From: Micavibrio sp.
Lineage (GTDB): Bacteria > Pseudomonadota > Alphaproteobacteria > Micavibrionales > Micavibrionaceae
Direction: 5' to 3'
NCBI GenBank assembly: GCA_030824805.1
Contig: JAPJRC010000039.1
Location: 1 to 22,193, forward strand
DNA length: 22,193 nucleotides
Part shown: in pieces, positions 15,174-22,193 of the stretch
Layout of the letters: each line of letters starts with the position of its first letter
How positions within the stretch are numbered: position 1 is the first letter of the stretch
Program-made: the position numbers and the translations under genes
The notes under the pieces: generated by a model
Seen by the model: only the letters and a program-made list of their open reading frames with translations
Databases searched by the model: none
Told to the model about the DNA's origin: nothing

Positions 15174-15801
15174 TTTCGCTCTTCTTATGGGCTGTGAGTG
15201 GAACAAATTCTTGGAAGTCTGGATTGTATTGCAAAAGCTCGCCGCTCTCCATGTCGAACAGCCAGGGGCGGATGACAACGCGGTTTTCTTCAAGGGCTTT
15301 GGCTACGCTTGGATATGATTTCAGGTTTTCGGCGGAGAGCAGGACGATTTCTTCTTCCGAGTGGCGAAGCAATTCATCGTGCGTGCAAGCATTGCCACAG
15401 CGGGATTGCGCTTTGACGAGACCTTCCTGCGCGACATTCACAAAAGAAGATATTTCCTCGTCATCGATTTTCTCGACCATTGCCTTGATTGCGCCGCAGC
15501 CTGTATGGCCGAGCACAATAATTTCTTTTACCTGATTGTGCATTAGCGCGAATTGCAGCGCGGCGGCGAGGGCGGTGCCTTTTTTATACGGGCGGACAAT
15601 CGCGCCCATGGCCTTGTGTGCAAAAAAAGTCCCCGGTTCGGGGCGGAAGATGGTGCCGGGGTTCGATCTGGAGTCGATACAGGAGATAATGAAATATTCC
15701 GGCGACTGGCCTTCTTTTACCAAACGCTTCATGAGGGCGCCTTTGCCCTCGTAGTTCTCTTTGCGGAAGAGTTTGAAACCTTGAAGAAGGGGTTTTGCCA
15801 T
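15166..15801 (-). CDS. Beta-class carbonic anhydrase
   Basis: This 211-residue enzyme interconverts CO2 and bicarbonate. The zinc ligands Cys41, His99 and Cys102 (GHTGCG) and the catalytic Asp43-Arg45 dyad (SCIDSRSNP) are all present, as is the C-terminal WLFDMESGELL strand. ATG 15801 is preferred over TTG 15816 because GAGGG lies 9 nt before it and the longer form would overlap the upstream stop. The upstream gene's TAG is one base before this ATG, and its own stop overlaps carB, so it is translated within the car operon. The position points to supplying bicarbonate to carbamoyl-phosphate synthase. No signal peptide, so it is cytosolic. Confidence 0.93.
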   Translation of the reverse strand: MAKPLLQGFKLFRKENYEGKGALMKRLVKEGQSPEYFIISCIDSRSNPGTIFRPEPGTFFAHKAMGAIVRPYKKGTALAAALQFALMHNQVKEIIVLGHTGCGAIKAMVEKIDDEEISSFVNVAQEGLVKAQSRCGNACTHDELLRHSEEEIVLLSAENLKSYPSVAKALEENRVVIRPWLFDMESGELLQYNPDFQEFVPLTAHKKSENA

Positions 15802-15802
15802 C

Positions 15803-16564
15803 CTAGCGGCCCTCAACTTTCAAAAAGTTCGTATGCTTTTTCAGGTAACGCGAGGTCAGCCCGATGGTAAGAATAACGGCTAGCATGATAGGCCATGCAA
15901 TATCGTCGATCACCCATTCGCGGATGGTTTCGCCTTCGAAATACACATCGGTGACAAATTCCGTTATGAAGAAAGCCGCGCCAATGGCAATCAGGCCCGG
16001 ATATTCGCGTTTCATGACGGTTTTAATCGAAAGCGGAAGTTCCGGTTTCTGCCAGAGCTTGAAATCAGGCCATATGGCAGGGGTCTTTTCCCGCCATTCT
16101 GTGTAATCCACGCCATAGGTTTCGGTAAGGAATTTTTCCTCGGCCAGGATGATGCGCTCCATATATATATAGAAGACGAGGCTGCCTAGCGCCACCAGCC
16201 ACCAAACCTTGATGGAAAGCAGAACGCCCAGAATAATCACGAAGTTGCCGAGATAAAGCGGATTGCGCACGATGGAATACATGCCTGTCGTGTTCAACTT
16301 GTGCGCACGCTGCGATTGCGTGTTGCGGCCAGACGTGCCGCCCGGAACGTGGCCTACCGTGTAGGCGCGGATCCACAGGCCGAAAAGAGAAATAAGAAAG
16401 CAAGCCCCGACCCATGCATCTTCGAGACTGTCGCCGATCATATCTTCCACCCAAAGGCTTTCTTTGAGCGCGAGCAGAAGCGGCGGGATAATAAGCAACG
16501 GCAGATAGCTCCGGAAGCGGAACATAGTGTGCCCGTGTTTTACCATGGTGTCGTGAAGGCTCAT
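15803..16564 (-). CDS. Isoprenylcysteine carboxyl methyltransferase (ICMT)-like membrane protein
   Basis: This 253-residue membrane protein has about six hydrophobic helices (near 20-35, 52-68, 105-135, 190-205, 225-243). The signature is NTTGMYSIVRNPLYLGNF (residues 91-108) followed by EEKFLTETYGVDYTEWREKTPAIWP, which is the ICMT/phospholipid N-methyltransferase pattern (RNPxYxG and a late EE-Y). Such enzymes use S-adenosylmethionine to methylate prenylated or lipid substrates in the membrane; the bacterial substrate is generally unknown. Its ATG overlaps the carA stop (ATGA) and its TAG lies one base before the carbonic anhydrase ATG. Its tight place between carA and carB is odd, since no link to carbamoyl phosphate is known. 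Confidence 0.8.
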   Translation of the reverse strand: MSLHDTMVKHGHTMFRFRSYLPLLIIPPLLLALKESLWVEDMIGDSLEDAWVGACFLISLFGLWIRAYTVGHVPGGTSGRNTQSQRAHKLNTTGMYSIVRNPLYLGNFVIILGVLLSIKVWWLVALGSLVFYIYMERIILAEEKFLTETYGVDYTEWREKTPAIWPDFKLWQKPELPLSIKTVMKREYPGLIAIGAAFFITEFVTDVYFEGETIREWVIDDIAWPIMLAVILTIGLTSRYLKKHTNFLKVEGR

Positions 16565-17742
16565 GCGGCTTTTTTTCCTTTGTGGGTGGCGATCATGTCG
16601 ACGAAACGGCCAAACAGATAATGGGAGTCCTGCGGGCCGGGGGACGCTTCAGGGTGGTATTGCACCGAGAAGGCCGGCTTGTCGGTCAGGCGCAGACCTT
16701 CGTTCGATCCGTCGAACAGAGAAATATGCGTGACTTCGGCATTTGCAGGCAATGTTTCCGGCATGACACAGAAACCATGGTTTTGCGAGGTGATTTCCAC
16801 CTTGCCAGTGGTAAGGTCTTTCACCGGCTGGTTGGCGCCGCGATGGCCCTGATGCATTTTCTTGGTCTGCCCTCCGATGGCAAGCGCCAGCATCTGGTGG
16901 CCGAGACAAATACCGAACAGCGGGATATTCTTTGCAAGCAATGCCTGAATGGTGGGCACGGCGTATTCGCCGGTAGCAGCCGGATCGCCCGGGCCGTTGG
17001 AAAGGAACACGCCATCGGGTTTGTGCGCGAGAATATCTTCGGCCGTGGCATTGCCCGGCACGACGGTGACTTTACAGCCGCTTGCCGCGAGACAACGCAG
17101 GATATTGCGCTTCGCGCCGAAATCCATAGCCACAACGTGGTATTCCGGGTTTTCCTGCTTGCCGTAACCGTCTTTAAGATCCCAGAGCGCTTCGTCCCAC
17201 TTATATGTCTGTGTGCACGAAACTTCCTTGGCAAGATCCATGCCTTCGAGGCCGGGCCATTGGGCCGCTTCCTTTTTCAAGGCTTCGATGTCGAACTTGC
17301 CGTCTGCCTGATGGCACAGAACACCGTTCGGCGCGCCGATGTCGCGGATGCGGCGGGTAAGGGCGCGGGTGTCGATGCCGCAAATGGCCGGCAGATTGTG
17401 CATTTTCAGCCACGCATCGTAATGCTTGCTCGCGCGCCAGCTTTCATCGTCCGTGATGGGTTCGCGCAGGATGCAACCGCGGGCCGCCGGATTGATTGTT
17501 TCGATATCTTCGTCGTTCGTACCGACATTTCCGATATGCGGGAAAGTGAAGGTGATGATCTGGCCCGCGTAAGACGGATCCGTCATGATTTCCTGGTAAC
17601 CGGTTAGGGATGTGTTGAAGCAGATTTCCCCGACCGTCTTGGTTTCGGCGCCAAGACCCTGTCCATAGAATACCGATCCATCGGCTAAAACTATGACAGC
17701 GCTTGCGTTTTTGGGGGGCTTGGGGGTAGATATATCTGACAT
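16561..17742 (-). CDS. carA: Carbamoyl-phosphate synthase small subunit (glutamine amidotransferase)
   Basis: This 393-residue subunit hydrolyses glutamine and sends ammonia to CarB. The N-terminal CPSase domain (14-150) contains GYQEIMTDPSYAGQI; the class I amidotransferase domain follows (about 203-390) with nucleophile Cys279 in FGICLGHQ and the partners His363 and Glu365 in QYHPEASPGP. All catalytic residues are intact. The ATG at 17742 has GGAAG 7 nt upstream. It is the first gene of carA / ICMT-like / carbonic anhydrase / carB, all overlapping or one base apart. It is divergent from the yqeY-type gene, with the promoters in the short gap between. Confidence 0.97.
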   Translation of the reverse strand: MSDISTPKPPKNASAVIVLADGSVFYGQGLGAETKTVGEICFNTSLTGYQEIMTDPSYAGQIITFTFPHIGNVGTNDEDIETINPAARGCILREPITDDESWRASKHYDAWLKMHNLPAICGIDTRALTRRIRDIGAPNGVLCHQADGKFDIEALKKEAAQWPGLEGMDLAKEVSCTQTYKWDEALWDLKDGYGKQENPEYHVVAMDFGAKRNILRCLAASGCKVTVVPGNATAEDILAHKPDGVFLSNGPGDPAATGEYAVPTIQALLAKNIPLFGICLGHQMLALAIGGQTKKMHQGHRGANQPVKDLTTGKVEITSQNHGFCVMPETLPANAEVTHISLFDGSNEGLRLTDKPAFSVQYHPEASPGPQDSHYLFGRFVDMIATHKGKKAA

Positions 17743-17831
17743 CAGATCGCTTCCAGTTCCTGCGTGAGTTAGCGTGGGCCACTGGAAGATGATTTAGTAA
17801 ACAATAATGACCCGAGATGGAAGGAAAAAAC

Positions 17832-18293
17832 GTGAGCACGCGCGAGAAAATTAACGCCGCCATGAAGGATGCCTTGAAAAACAAGGAGATGGAGCGTCTT
17901 GCTACGATAAGACTTATCATCGCCGCTTTGAAGGACAAGGATATCAATTCACGTACCGATGGCCGCAACGACGGTATCGACGAATCGGGCGTTCTTTCCC
18001 TTCTTCAATCCATGATCAAACAGCGCAAAGAATCCGCAAGCATCTTCCGCGAAAACAACCGTCCTGAACTGGCTGAAAAGGAAAAGGGTGAAATCGCAGT
18101 TATTGAAAGCTTCCTGCCGCAACAGCTTTCTGACGAGGATGTTGCCAAGGTGGTGACCGAGACCATTGCCGCTACAGGCGCCAGCGGCATCAAAGACATG
18201 GGTAAGGTTATGGCCGAACTGAAAGCCAAATATGCCGGCCAACTCGACATGGGCAAAGCCGGAGCCGTAATCAAGCAGAAACTTTCCGCCTGA
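17832..18293 (+). CDS. GatB/YqeY domain protein
   Basis: This 153-residue helical protein matches the stand-alone GatB/YqeY family (PF09424), with an N-terminal STREKINAAMKDALK segment, RLIIAALKDKDI, a middle EKGEIAVIESFLPQQLSDEDV and a C-terminal IKDMGKVMAELKAKYAG. The tail domain resembles that of the tRNA-amidotransferase subunit GatB, which binds tRNA; the free protein's job is unsettled. GTG 17832 is chosen because GGAAGGA ends 6 nt before it; an ATG at 17817 in frame has no ribosome-binding site of its own. Its place between carA and dnaG is a conserved alphaproteobacterial order. An intrinsic terminator follows the stop. Confidence 0.9.
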   Translation: MSTREKINAAMKDALKNKEMERLATIRLIIAALKDKDINSRTDGRNDGIDESGVLSLLQSMIKQRKESASIFRENNRPELAEKEKGEIAVIESFLPQQLSDEDVAKVVTETIAATGASGIKDMGKVMAELKAKYAGQLDMGKAGAVIKQKLSA

Positions 18294-18325
18294 TTTATAC
18301 GTCTGTCCAATTAGAAAACAATAAA

Positions 18326-18358
18326 GGCAGGGGAGAAAACCTTCCCTGCCATTTCTTT
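18326..18358 (+). terminator. Terminator of the GatB/YqeY gene
   Basis: GGCAGGG (18326-18332) pairs with CCCTGCC (18344-18350) and is followed by ATTTCTTT. It lies about 30 nt after the stop, on the plus strand. Confidence 0.75.
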
Positions 18359-18388
18359 AATGTGCGCCAGGCAATAATATCCCTCTCA

Positions 18389-18413
18389 TTGTTAGCTATA
18401 TTTGTTATATAAT
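18389..18413 (+). promoter_or_regulatory. Promoter of the XRE-type HTH gene, perfect TATAAT
   Basis: TATAAT (18408-18413) ends 7 nt before the ATG at 18421. A direct repeat TTGTTAGCTATA / TTGTTATATAAT (18389-18400 and 18402-18413, period 13) covers the -10 region and could be an operator. No good -35 is seen. With this spacing transcription would begin at or next to the ATG. Confidence 0.5.
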
Positions 18414-18420
18414 TTTTTTA

Positions 18421-18678
18421 ATGGGATCGTATTTGCCACCAAATGAGACTGATTTTACCCAGGATATAAATCCTCGGGTGGATCTGAAATCTATTGGGCG
18501 TTCGATTACCGAATTCAGAAATGGGCAGGGTATGTCGCAAGAAACCCTCGCAACGCAGGCCGGAATTAACCGCGCTTATGTTTCGAGAATAGAGAACGGA
18601 AAGGTTGCCTTTTCAATACCTATCTTTCTTAAGATATGCACTGCGCTCAATTTAGATCCACGAAGATTACTGGAATAA
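18421..18678 (+). CDS. XRE-family HTH DNA-binding protein, probably leaderless
   Basis: This 85-residue protein has a Cro/C1-type HTH in residues 22-84: IGRSITEFRNGQGMSQETLA, then the recognition helix region GINRAYVSRIENGK and the closing IFLKICTALNLDPRRLLE. The 20-residue N-terminal arm is polar and not recognised. There is no Shine-Dalgarno sequence; a perfect TATAAT 7 nt before the ATG points to a leaderless mRNA. It stands between the conserved yqeY and dnaG genes, convergent with the chemotaxis receptor and sharing its terminator. Targets are unknown; autorepression through the direct repeat at its own promoter is plausible. Confidence 0.85.
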   Translation: MGSYLPPNETDFTQDINPRVDLKSIGRSITEFRNGQGMSQETLATQAGINRAYVSRIENGKVAFSIPIFLKICTALNLDPRRLLE

Positions 18679-18709
18679 AAAAAGCCCCTGATATTATCAG
18701 GGGCTTTTT
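18679..18709. terminator. Bidirectional terminator between HTH gene and chemotaxis receptor
   Basis: AAAGCCCCTGAT (18681-18692) and ATCAGGGGCTTT (18696-18707) form a 12-bp stem over a 3-nt loop, flanked by A and T runs that extend it and give a U tract on both strands. It serves both convergent genes. Confidence 0.92.
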
Positions 18710-18723
18710 GCTGTTCGTATTCG

Positions 18724-20208
18724 TTACAAGGATCGCAAGTTTTTGTACATTTCCTGACCTTCCGAAGCGGCATTGTTCGACACTTCGATAGAGGTAAGAA
18801 TTTCCCGGAGACTGGAATCCACTTCGCCCACCGCGGTAGATGCGGTTTGCATGTTAGAGGAGATTTCCATGGTCACGGCGCTTTGTTCTTCGATAGCGCT
18901 GGCAACGCCGGTCACGCTTGTTTGAACAGATTCAATAGAATGCTTGATCGCAGACAAAGAATGCACCACATCGTTGGAAATGGCCTGCATGCCGTTAATC
19001 TCAAGAGAGATTTTATCGGTAGCCTGCGCGACCTGGGTGGCAAGGTTTTTGACTTCGCTTGCGACGACGGCAAAACCTTTACCGGCTTCTCCTGCACGGG
19101 CCGATTCAATCGTTGCATTCAGAGCAAGCAGGTTGATCTGGTTCGCGATGTCCTGAATGATGCGTACGATGCCGCCCATTTCCTCTGCCGCTTTGGAAAG
19201 CTTTTGCGTGGCTGTGTCGGCGATTTCGGTCTGCCGTATGGCATCGTCCACTTCATGACGGGAGCGCGCCATGCTCTCCGCGATCTCGCGGATGGAGCTG
19301 TTCAGCTCTTCAGCGCCCGATGCGATGGTTTGTACAGTGGCAGATGCTTCCGTCGCCGCGCTTGCAGCCATGCTCGACTGCTGGCTGGCGCTGTACACGG
19401 CGGATACGATCTGTCCAAGATTTTGGTCGACCATGTTTCCAATCCGTTCGGTTTCCTGACGGCGGCGAACCTGTTGTGTAATGTCGGTTGCAAATTTTAC
19501 GACTTTAAACGGTTTGCCGTTCGGATCGAAAATAGGGTTGTAGGAAGCTTGAATCCATATCTCTTTACCGCCTTTTCCAATTCGGCGGTATTCAGCCGTT
19601 TGAAATTCGCCGCGGCGTAATTTGTCCCAGAATGCTTTGTATTCCGGCGAAGACTCTTCTTCCGGTGGAACGAACAGGCGGTGATGTTTCCCCTGTATTT
19701 CATCGAGCGTGTAGCCTAGCGTTTTCAGGAAGTTGTCATTTGCCCAGAGTATGGTCCCGTCCAGATCGAAATGAATAACGGCTTGCGCCTTGCCGATAGC
19801 GTCAATTTGCCCTTTGAAATCGGAACTCTGCATGGTCTGGTCGGTGATATCGGTTGCGTATTTCACAACCTTGATGACCTTGCCGCTTTTATCTTTCACA
19901 GGGTTATAGGAAGCCTGAATCCATATTTCCCTTCCGCCTTTTGCAAAGCGTTTATATTCGGCCGATTGGAATTTTCCTTCTTGCAGCGTTTTCCAGAAGT
20001 CTTTGTATTGCTGGGAATTCCCGTATTGCGTATCCACAAACATACTGTGGTGCTTGCCTTGAATTTCTTCGAGGGAATAGCCCATAGCATCCAGAAAATT
20101 CTGATTTGCCCAGAGGATTGTACCGTCTGGTTTGAAATGAATGACGGCCTGAGATTTGTCGAGGGCGTTTACAATGGATTTTGTGTCGTCCGAACCGTTG
20201 AAGAGCAT
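18724..20208 (-). CDS. Soluble methyl-accepting chemotaxis protein with two PAS domains
   Basis: This 494-residue receptor has two tandem PAS/PAC domains (about 12-122 and 134-244) that are near copies: both have AVIHF, DGTILWAN, EIQGKHH, EIWIQASYNP and a final ATDIT. A signalling domain follows (about 255-470) with the conserved hairpin tip IIQDIANQINLLALNATIES and GEAGKGFAVVASEVKNLA. There is no membrane helix, so it senses an internal cue such as redox, oxygen or a small ligand and signals to CheA. The C-terminus ends in NLRSL, without a CheR/CheB docking pentapeptide. ATG 20208 is chosen because AGGAG lies 8 nt before it; the frame is open for 41 more residues of AT-rich leader without PAS homology. 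No other che gene is in the window. Confidence 0.92.
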   Translation of the reverse strand: MLFNGSDDTKSIVNALDKSQAVIHFKPDGTILWANQNFLDAMGYSLEEIQGKHHSMFVDTQYGNSQQYKDFWKTLQEGKFQSAEYKRFAKGGREIWIQASYNPVKDKSGKVIKVVKYATDITDQTMQSSDFKGQIDAIGKAQAVIHFDLDGTILWANDNFLKTLGYTLDEIQGKHHRLFVPPEEESSPEYKAFWDKLRRGEFQTAEYRRIGKGGKEIWIQASYNPIFDPNGKPFKVVKFATDITQQVRRRQETERIGNMVDQNLGQIVSAVYSASQQSSMAASAATEASATVQTIASGAEELNSSIREIAESMARSRHEVDDAIRQTEIADTATQKLSKAAEEMGGIVRIIQDIANQINLLALNATIESARAGEAGKGFAVVASEVKNLATQVAQATDKISLEINGMQAISNDVVHSLSAIKHSIESVQTSVTGVASAIEEQSAVTMEISSNMQTASTAVGEVDSSLREILTSIEVSNNAASEGQEMYKNLRSL

Positions 20209-20528
20209 ATGGTTTCTCCTGAAACTCTTGCTTATGTGAGAAGCTGTGAAGATGTTTTCCACTGTATAGATTCTCAGGCTATGCCAAAATATTTGCAAAT
20301 AAAAAAAGGTATATATTTTTGCTGTATGCAAAAATTTTATTTGTATACGATTGTAATCATTCTTTTCTATACAAGGGGTTAGGTAATATTAGTGTCGCTT
20401 TGCAAAAATAGAACGATTTTTATGTAACAATCGGGTAACAATTATTAGGTACACCTAATTTTTTAAGTTGCTAATGCATCTGGCAAAACCCGCCTGACAT
20501 TTTCCCAGCGGCCTGCTAAATATAAGGC
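20209..20528. other. AT-rich divergent regulatory region between chemotaxis receptor and dnaG
   Basis: This 320-bp gap holds no gene. Seen in it are the palindrome TATTTGCAAATA (20290-20301), two further TGCAAAAAT copies (near 20327 and 20402), the direct repeat GTAACAAT (20424-20431 and 20435-20442, one helical turn apart), and the inverted repeat ATTAGGT-AC-ACCTAAT (20444-20459). These look like operators for one or both divergent genes. No clear consensus promoter could be assigned. Confidence 0.45.
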
Positions 20529-22163
20529 ATGTCCATACCCCCGCGTTTTCTGGAAGATCTTCGTGCCCGCATTACGTTGTCCGACGTGATACGCAAGCAT
20601 GTCCGGCTGACCAGGGCGGGAAGGGAATTTAAAGGCTGTTGCCCTTTTCATAATGAAAAAACACCATCCTTTTACGTGAACGATGACAAGCAGTTTTTTC
20701 ACTGCTTCGGCTGCGGCGCGCATGGCTCGGTAATCGACTATGTCATGCGGCACGACAATCTATCCTTTCCTGAAACCGTTGAAACGCTGGCGGCGCTGGC
20801 AGGCATGCAGGTTCCCCGAAGTGCGCCCGAAGACATAGAAAAGGCGAAGAAGGAAAAGAGCCTGTACAATCTTATGGACGATGCGGCCAAGTGGATGGAA
20901 GAGCAGCTGCGTCTGCCCGCAAACAAGGTTCCGTACCAATATATGCGTGAGCGGGGCGTGCCGGACGATGTGATTGCATCCTTCCGCATAGGATATGCGC
21001 CGGATGACAGGCAGGCGATCAGAAAGCATCTGACAGGCCTTGGTTACACCGATGCGCAGATGATTGAGGCAGGCATTCTTAAAACGTCTGATAAGTCAAA
21101 AGAGCCTTATGCGTTCTTCCGTGAACGCGTCATGTTTCCCGTGCCTGATAGAAGGGGGCGGATTGTCGCTTTTGGCGGACGTATTCTGCCCGACCATTTG
21201 CGCGCGCCGGATCGGGGTGATTACAAGCCTGCAAAATATATAAACTCCACGGACACGCCGCTCTTTCACAAGGGGCGCATGTTGTATGGTGAACCGCACG
21301 CGCGCATGGCCGCGGCCGACGAGCAGCCTATTATCGTAGTAGAGGGGTATCTCGATGTGATCGCCTGTTTCCGCGCCGGCTATCGCGGCGCGGTGGCACC
21401 GCTGGGCACAGCACTTACCGAAGACCAGATTATGGTTCTTTGGAAGATGATCCCGTCCGATGAATCCAAGGTCCCTATATTGTGTTTCGATGGCGATAAC
21501 GCCGGCCGCCGTGCAGCGAGCCGCGCTTGCGAGCGTTTGATACCGCTTTTAAAAGCGGGGCACAGCGCGAAAATAGCGTTTCTTCCCGAAGGCGAGGATC
21601 CGGACTCGCTGGTGAAGGCCAAAGGCAAAGACGCATTGCAGGCCGTTCTGGATGGTGCTCTTAACCTTGTTGATTTTCTCTGGCTCGACCATACGGAGGG
21701 ACGATCGCTTACAACGCCTGAGGAGCGCGCCTCGCTTTCCCACACGCTGGAAGGTATTTCAGCACGCATTACGGACCGTACGGTTCAGCATTATTACCGC
21801 GAAGCTTTCAGGGAAAAGCTCAGAAAGGCGTTTGCGCCTGCCATGGATTCCAATTCCGGCAGACAGCAGTCCGGAAACTGGTCCCCGCGCCAAAATGGCT
21901 TCCAAAGTGGAGGCCGCTTTGGAAAACCTTTGCCGCCGCAGCCTATCAGCCCGTTGCGCAGGCCTTCTTTTGCCAAAAACAACCTAGTTCCGGCTGCTCT
22001 TTTGGCCTGTGTTTTGAACAATCCCGCCATTTTTCCGGATGTCGAAGAAGAGCTAGGGCAAATCCACCTTCCGGAAAATGGGCTTGACCGCCTCAGGCAG
22101 GCTGTTTTATCAACGCTTGGCCGTGATCCCGAGCTTGACGCGGAGGGCTTCGAACCCATCTGA
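20529..22163 (+). CDS. dnaG: DNA primase, frame broken near its 3' end
   Basis: DnaG makes RNA primers at the replication fork. The zinc-binding domain has Cys38, His41, Cys59 and Cys62; the RNA-polymerase domain includes YKPAKYINS (232-240); the TOPRIM centre has Glu272 in VVEGYLDV and Asp321/Asp323 in FDGDNAG. The frame ends after 544 residues, short for the family (E. coli 581; alphaproteobacterial forms are usually above 600), inside the C-terminal DnaB-binding region. A one-base loss in the G run at 22145-22147 explains this: the neighbouring frame then reads LRTHLIGRGFEKELG to the window edge, the expected continuation. The gene is essential, so a sequencing error, a recent mutation or frameshifting must be weighed. 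AAGG lies only 1-2 nt before the ATG, an unusually short spacing. Confidence 0.93.
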   Translation: MSIPPRFLEDLRARITLSDVIRKHVRLTRAGREFKGCCPFHNEKTPSFYVNDDKQFFHCFGCGAHGSVIDYVMRHDNLSFPETVETLAALAGMQVPRSAPEDIEKAKKEKSLYNLMDDAAKWMEEQLRLPANKVPYQYMRERGVPDDVIASFRIGYAPDDRQAIRKHLTGLGYTDAQMIEAGILKTSDKSKEPYAFFRERVMFPVPDRRGRIVAFGGRILPDHLRAPDRGDYKPAKYINSTDTPLFHKGRMLYGEPHARMAAADEQPIIVVEGYLDVIACFRAGYRGAVAPLGTALTEDQIMVLWKMIPSDESKVPILCFDGDNAGRRAASRACERLIPLLKAGHSAKIAFLPEGEDPDSLVKAKGKDALQAVLDGALNLVDFLWLDHTEGRSLTTPEERASLSHTLEGISARITDRTVQHYYREAFREKLRKAFAPAMDSNSGRQQSGNWSPRQNGFQSGGRFGKPLPPQPISPLRRPSFAKNNLVPAALLACVLNNPAIFPDVEEELGQIHLPENGLDRLRQAVLSTLGRDPELDAEGFEPI

Positions 22164-22193
22164 TAGGGCGGGGATTTGAGAAGGAATTGGGAC

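Noticed and set aside
15174..15293. N-terminal extension of CarB by 40 residues
   Set aside because: CarB homology begins at MPKRTD (15173), which has its own ribosome-binding site; the extension is only out-of-frame carbonic anhydrase sequence.
16582..17607. A 341-residue open frame on the plus strand
   Set aside because: It is the antisense shadow of carA and shows no family motif.
20209..20331. 41-residue N-terminal extension of the chemotaxis receptor
   Set aside because: AGGAG lies just before ATG 20208, and the extension comes from AT-rich leader DNA without PAS homology.

Overview
The window reads as a chromosomal segment of an alphaproteobacterium of moderate GC. The evidence is a set of conserved alphaproteobacterial neighbourhoods: lrp / ELM1-like / trxB / lysR; greA / carB / carA; and yqeY / dnaG. 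A lineage outside Rhizobiales (Micavibrio-like, for instance) is a guess from gene content and order only. No tRNA, rRNA, insertion sequence, CRISPR array or phage gene was seen.

Layout. 1-2211 (minus): an envelope-glycan pair, a flippase-like membrane protein and an O-antigen-ligase-like protein cut by the left edge. 2378-3601 (plus): aspartate aminotransferase aatA, convergent with and overlapping an alpha/beta hydrolase (minus) that follows a patatin-like lipase (minus). 6079-9709 (minus): ELM1-like protein, thioredoxin reductase trxB, a cysteine-rich lipoprotein, a LysR regulator and, just downstream of it, a well-formed small-RNA gene. The sRNA has its own sigma70-like promoter, a T-N11-A dyad centred near -66, three stem-loops, CUCCC anti-Shine-Dalgarno elements and an intrinsic terminator. 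9853-10737 (plus): an Lrp-type regulator and panD. 10747-11763 (minus): greA, with a terminator-like hairpin at the start of its leader, and an exported EF-hand protein. 11868-17742 (minus): a tightly overlapping four-gene operon, carA / isoprenylcysteine-methyltransferase-like / beta-carbonic anhydrase / carB. 17832-22193 (plus, with an insert): yqeY, a possibly leaderless XRE-type HTH gene, a soluble double-PAS chemotaxis receptor (minus), and dnaG.

How the genes may work together. The carbonic anhydrase between carA and carB can supply the bicarbonate that carbamoyl-phosphate synthetase consumes. The trxB / lipoprotein / lysR / sRNA block resembles the trxB-lsrB(vtlR)-abcR arrangement known in Rhizobiales, where the LysR protein activates an AbcR small RNA that represses transporter mRNAs. 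Here the sequence itself shows a LysR-type site at the expected distance from the sRNA start. dnaG carries an apparent single-base deletion near 22145 that ends the frame at 544 residues; the other frame continues the expected C-terminal sequence to the window edge.

Several starts were set by ribosome-binding sites rather than the longest frame (carB, carbonic anhydrase, chemotaxis receptor, YqeY, hydrolase, ELM1-like). All promoter and RNA calls come from reading the sequence by eye.
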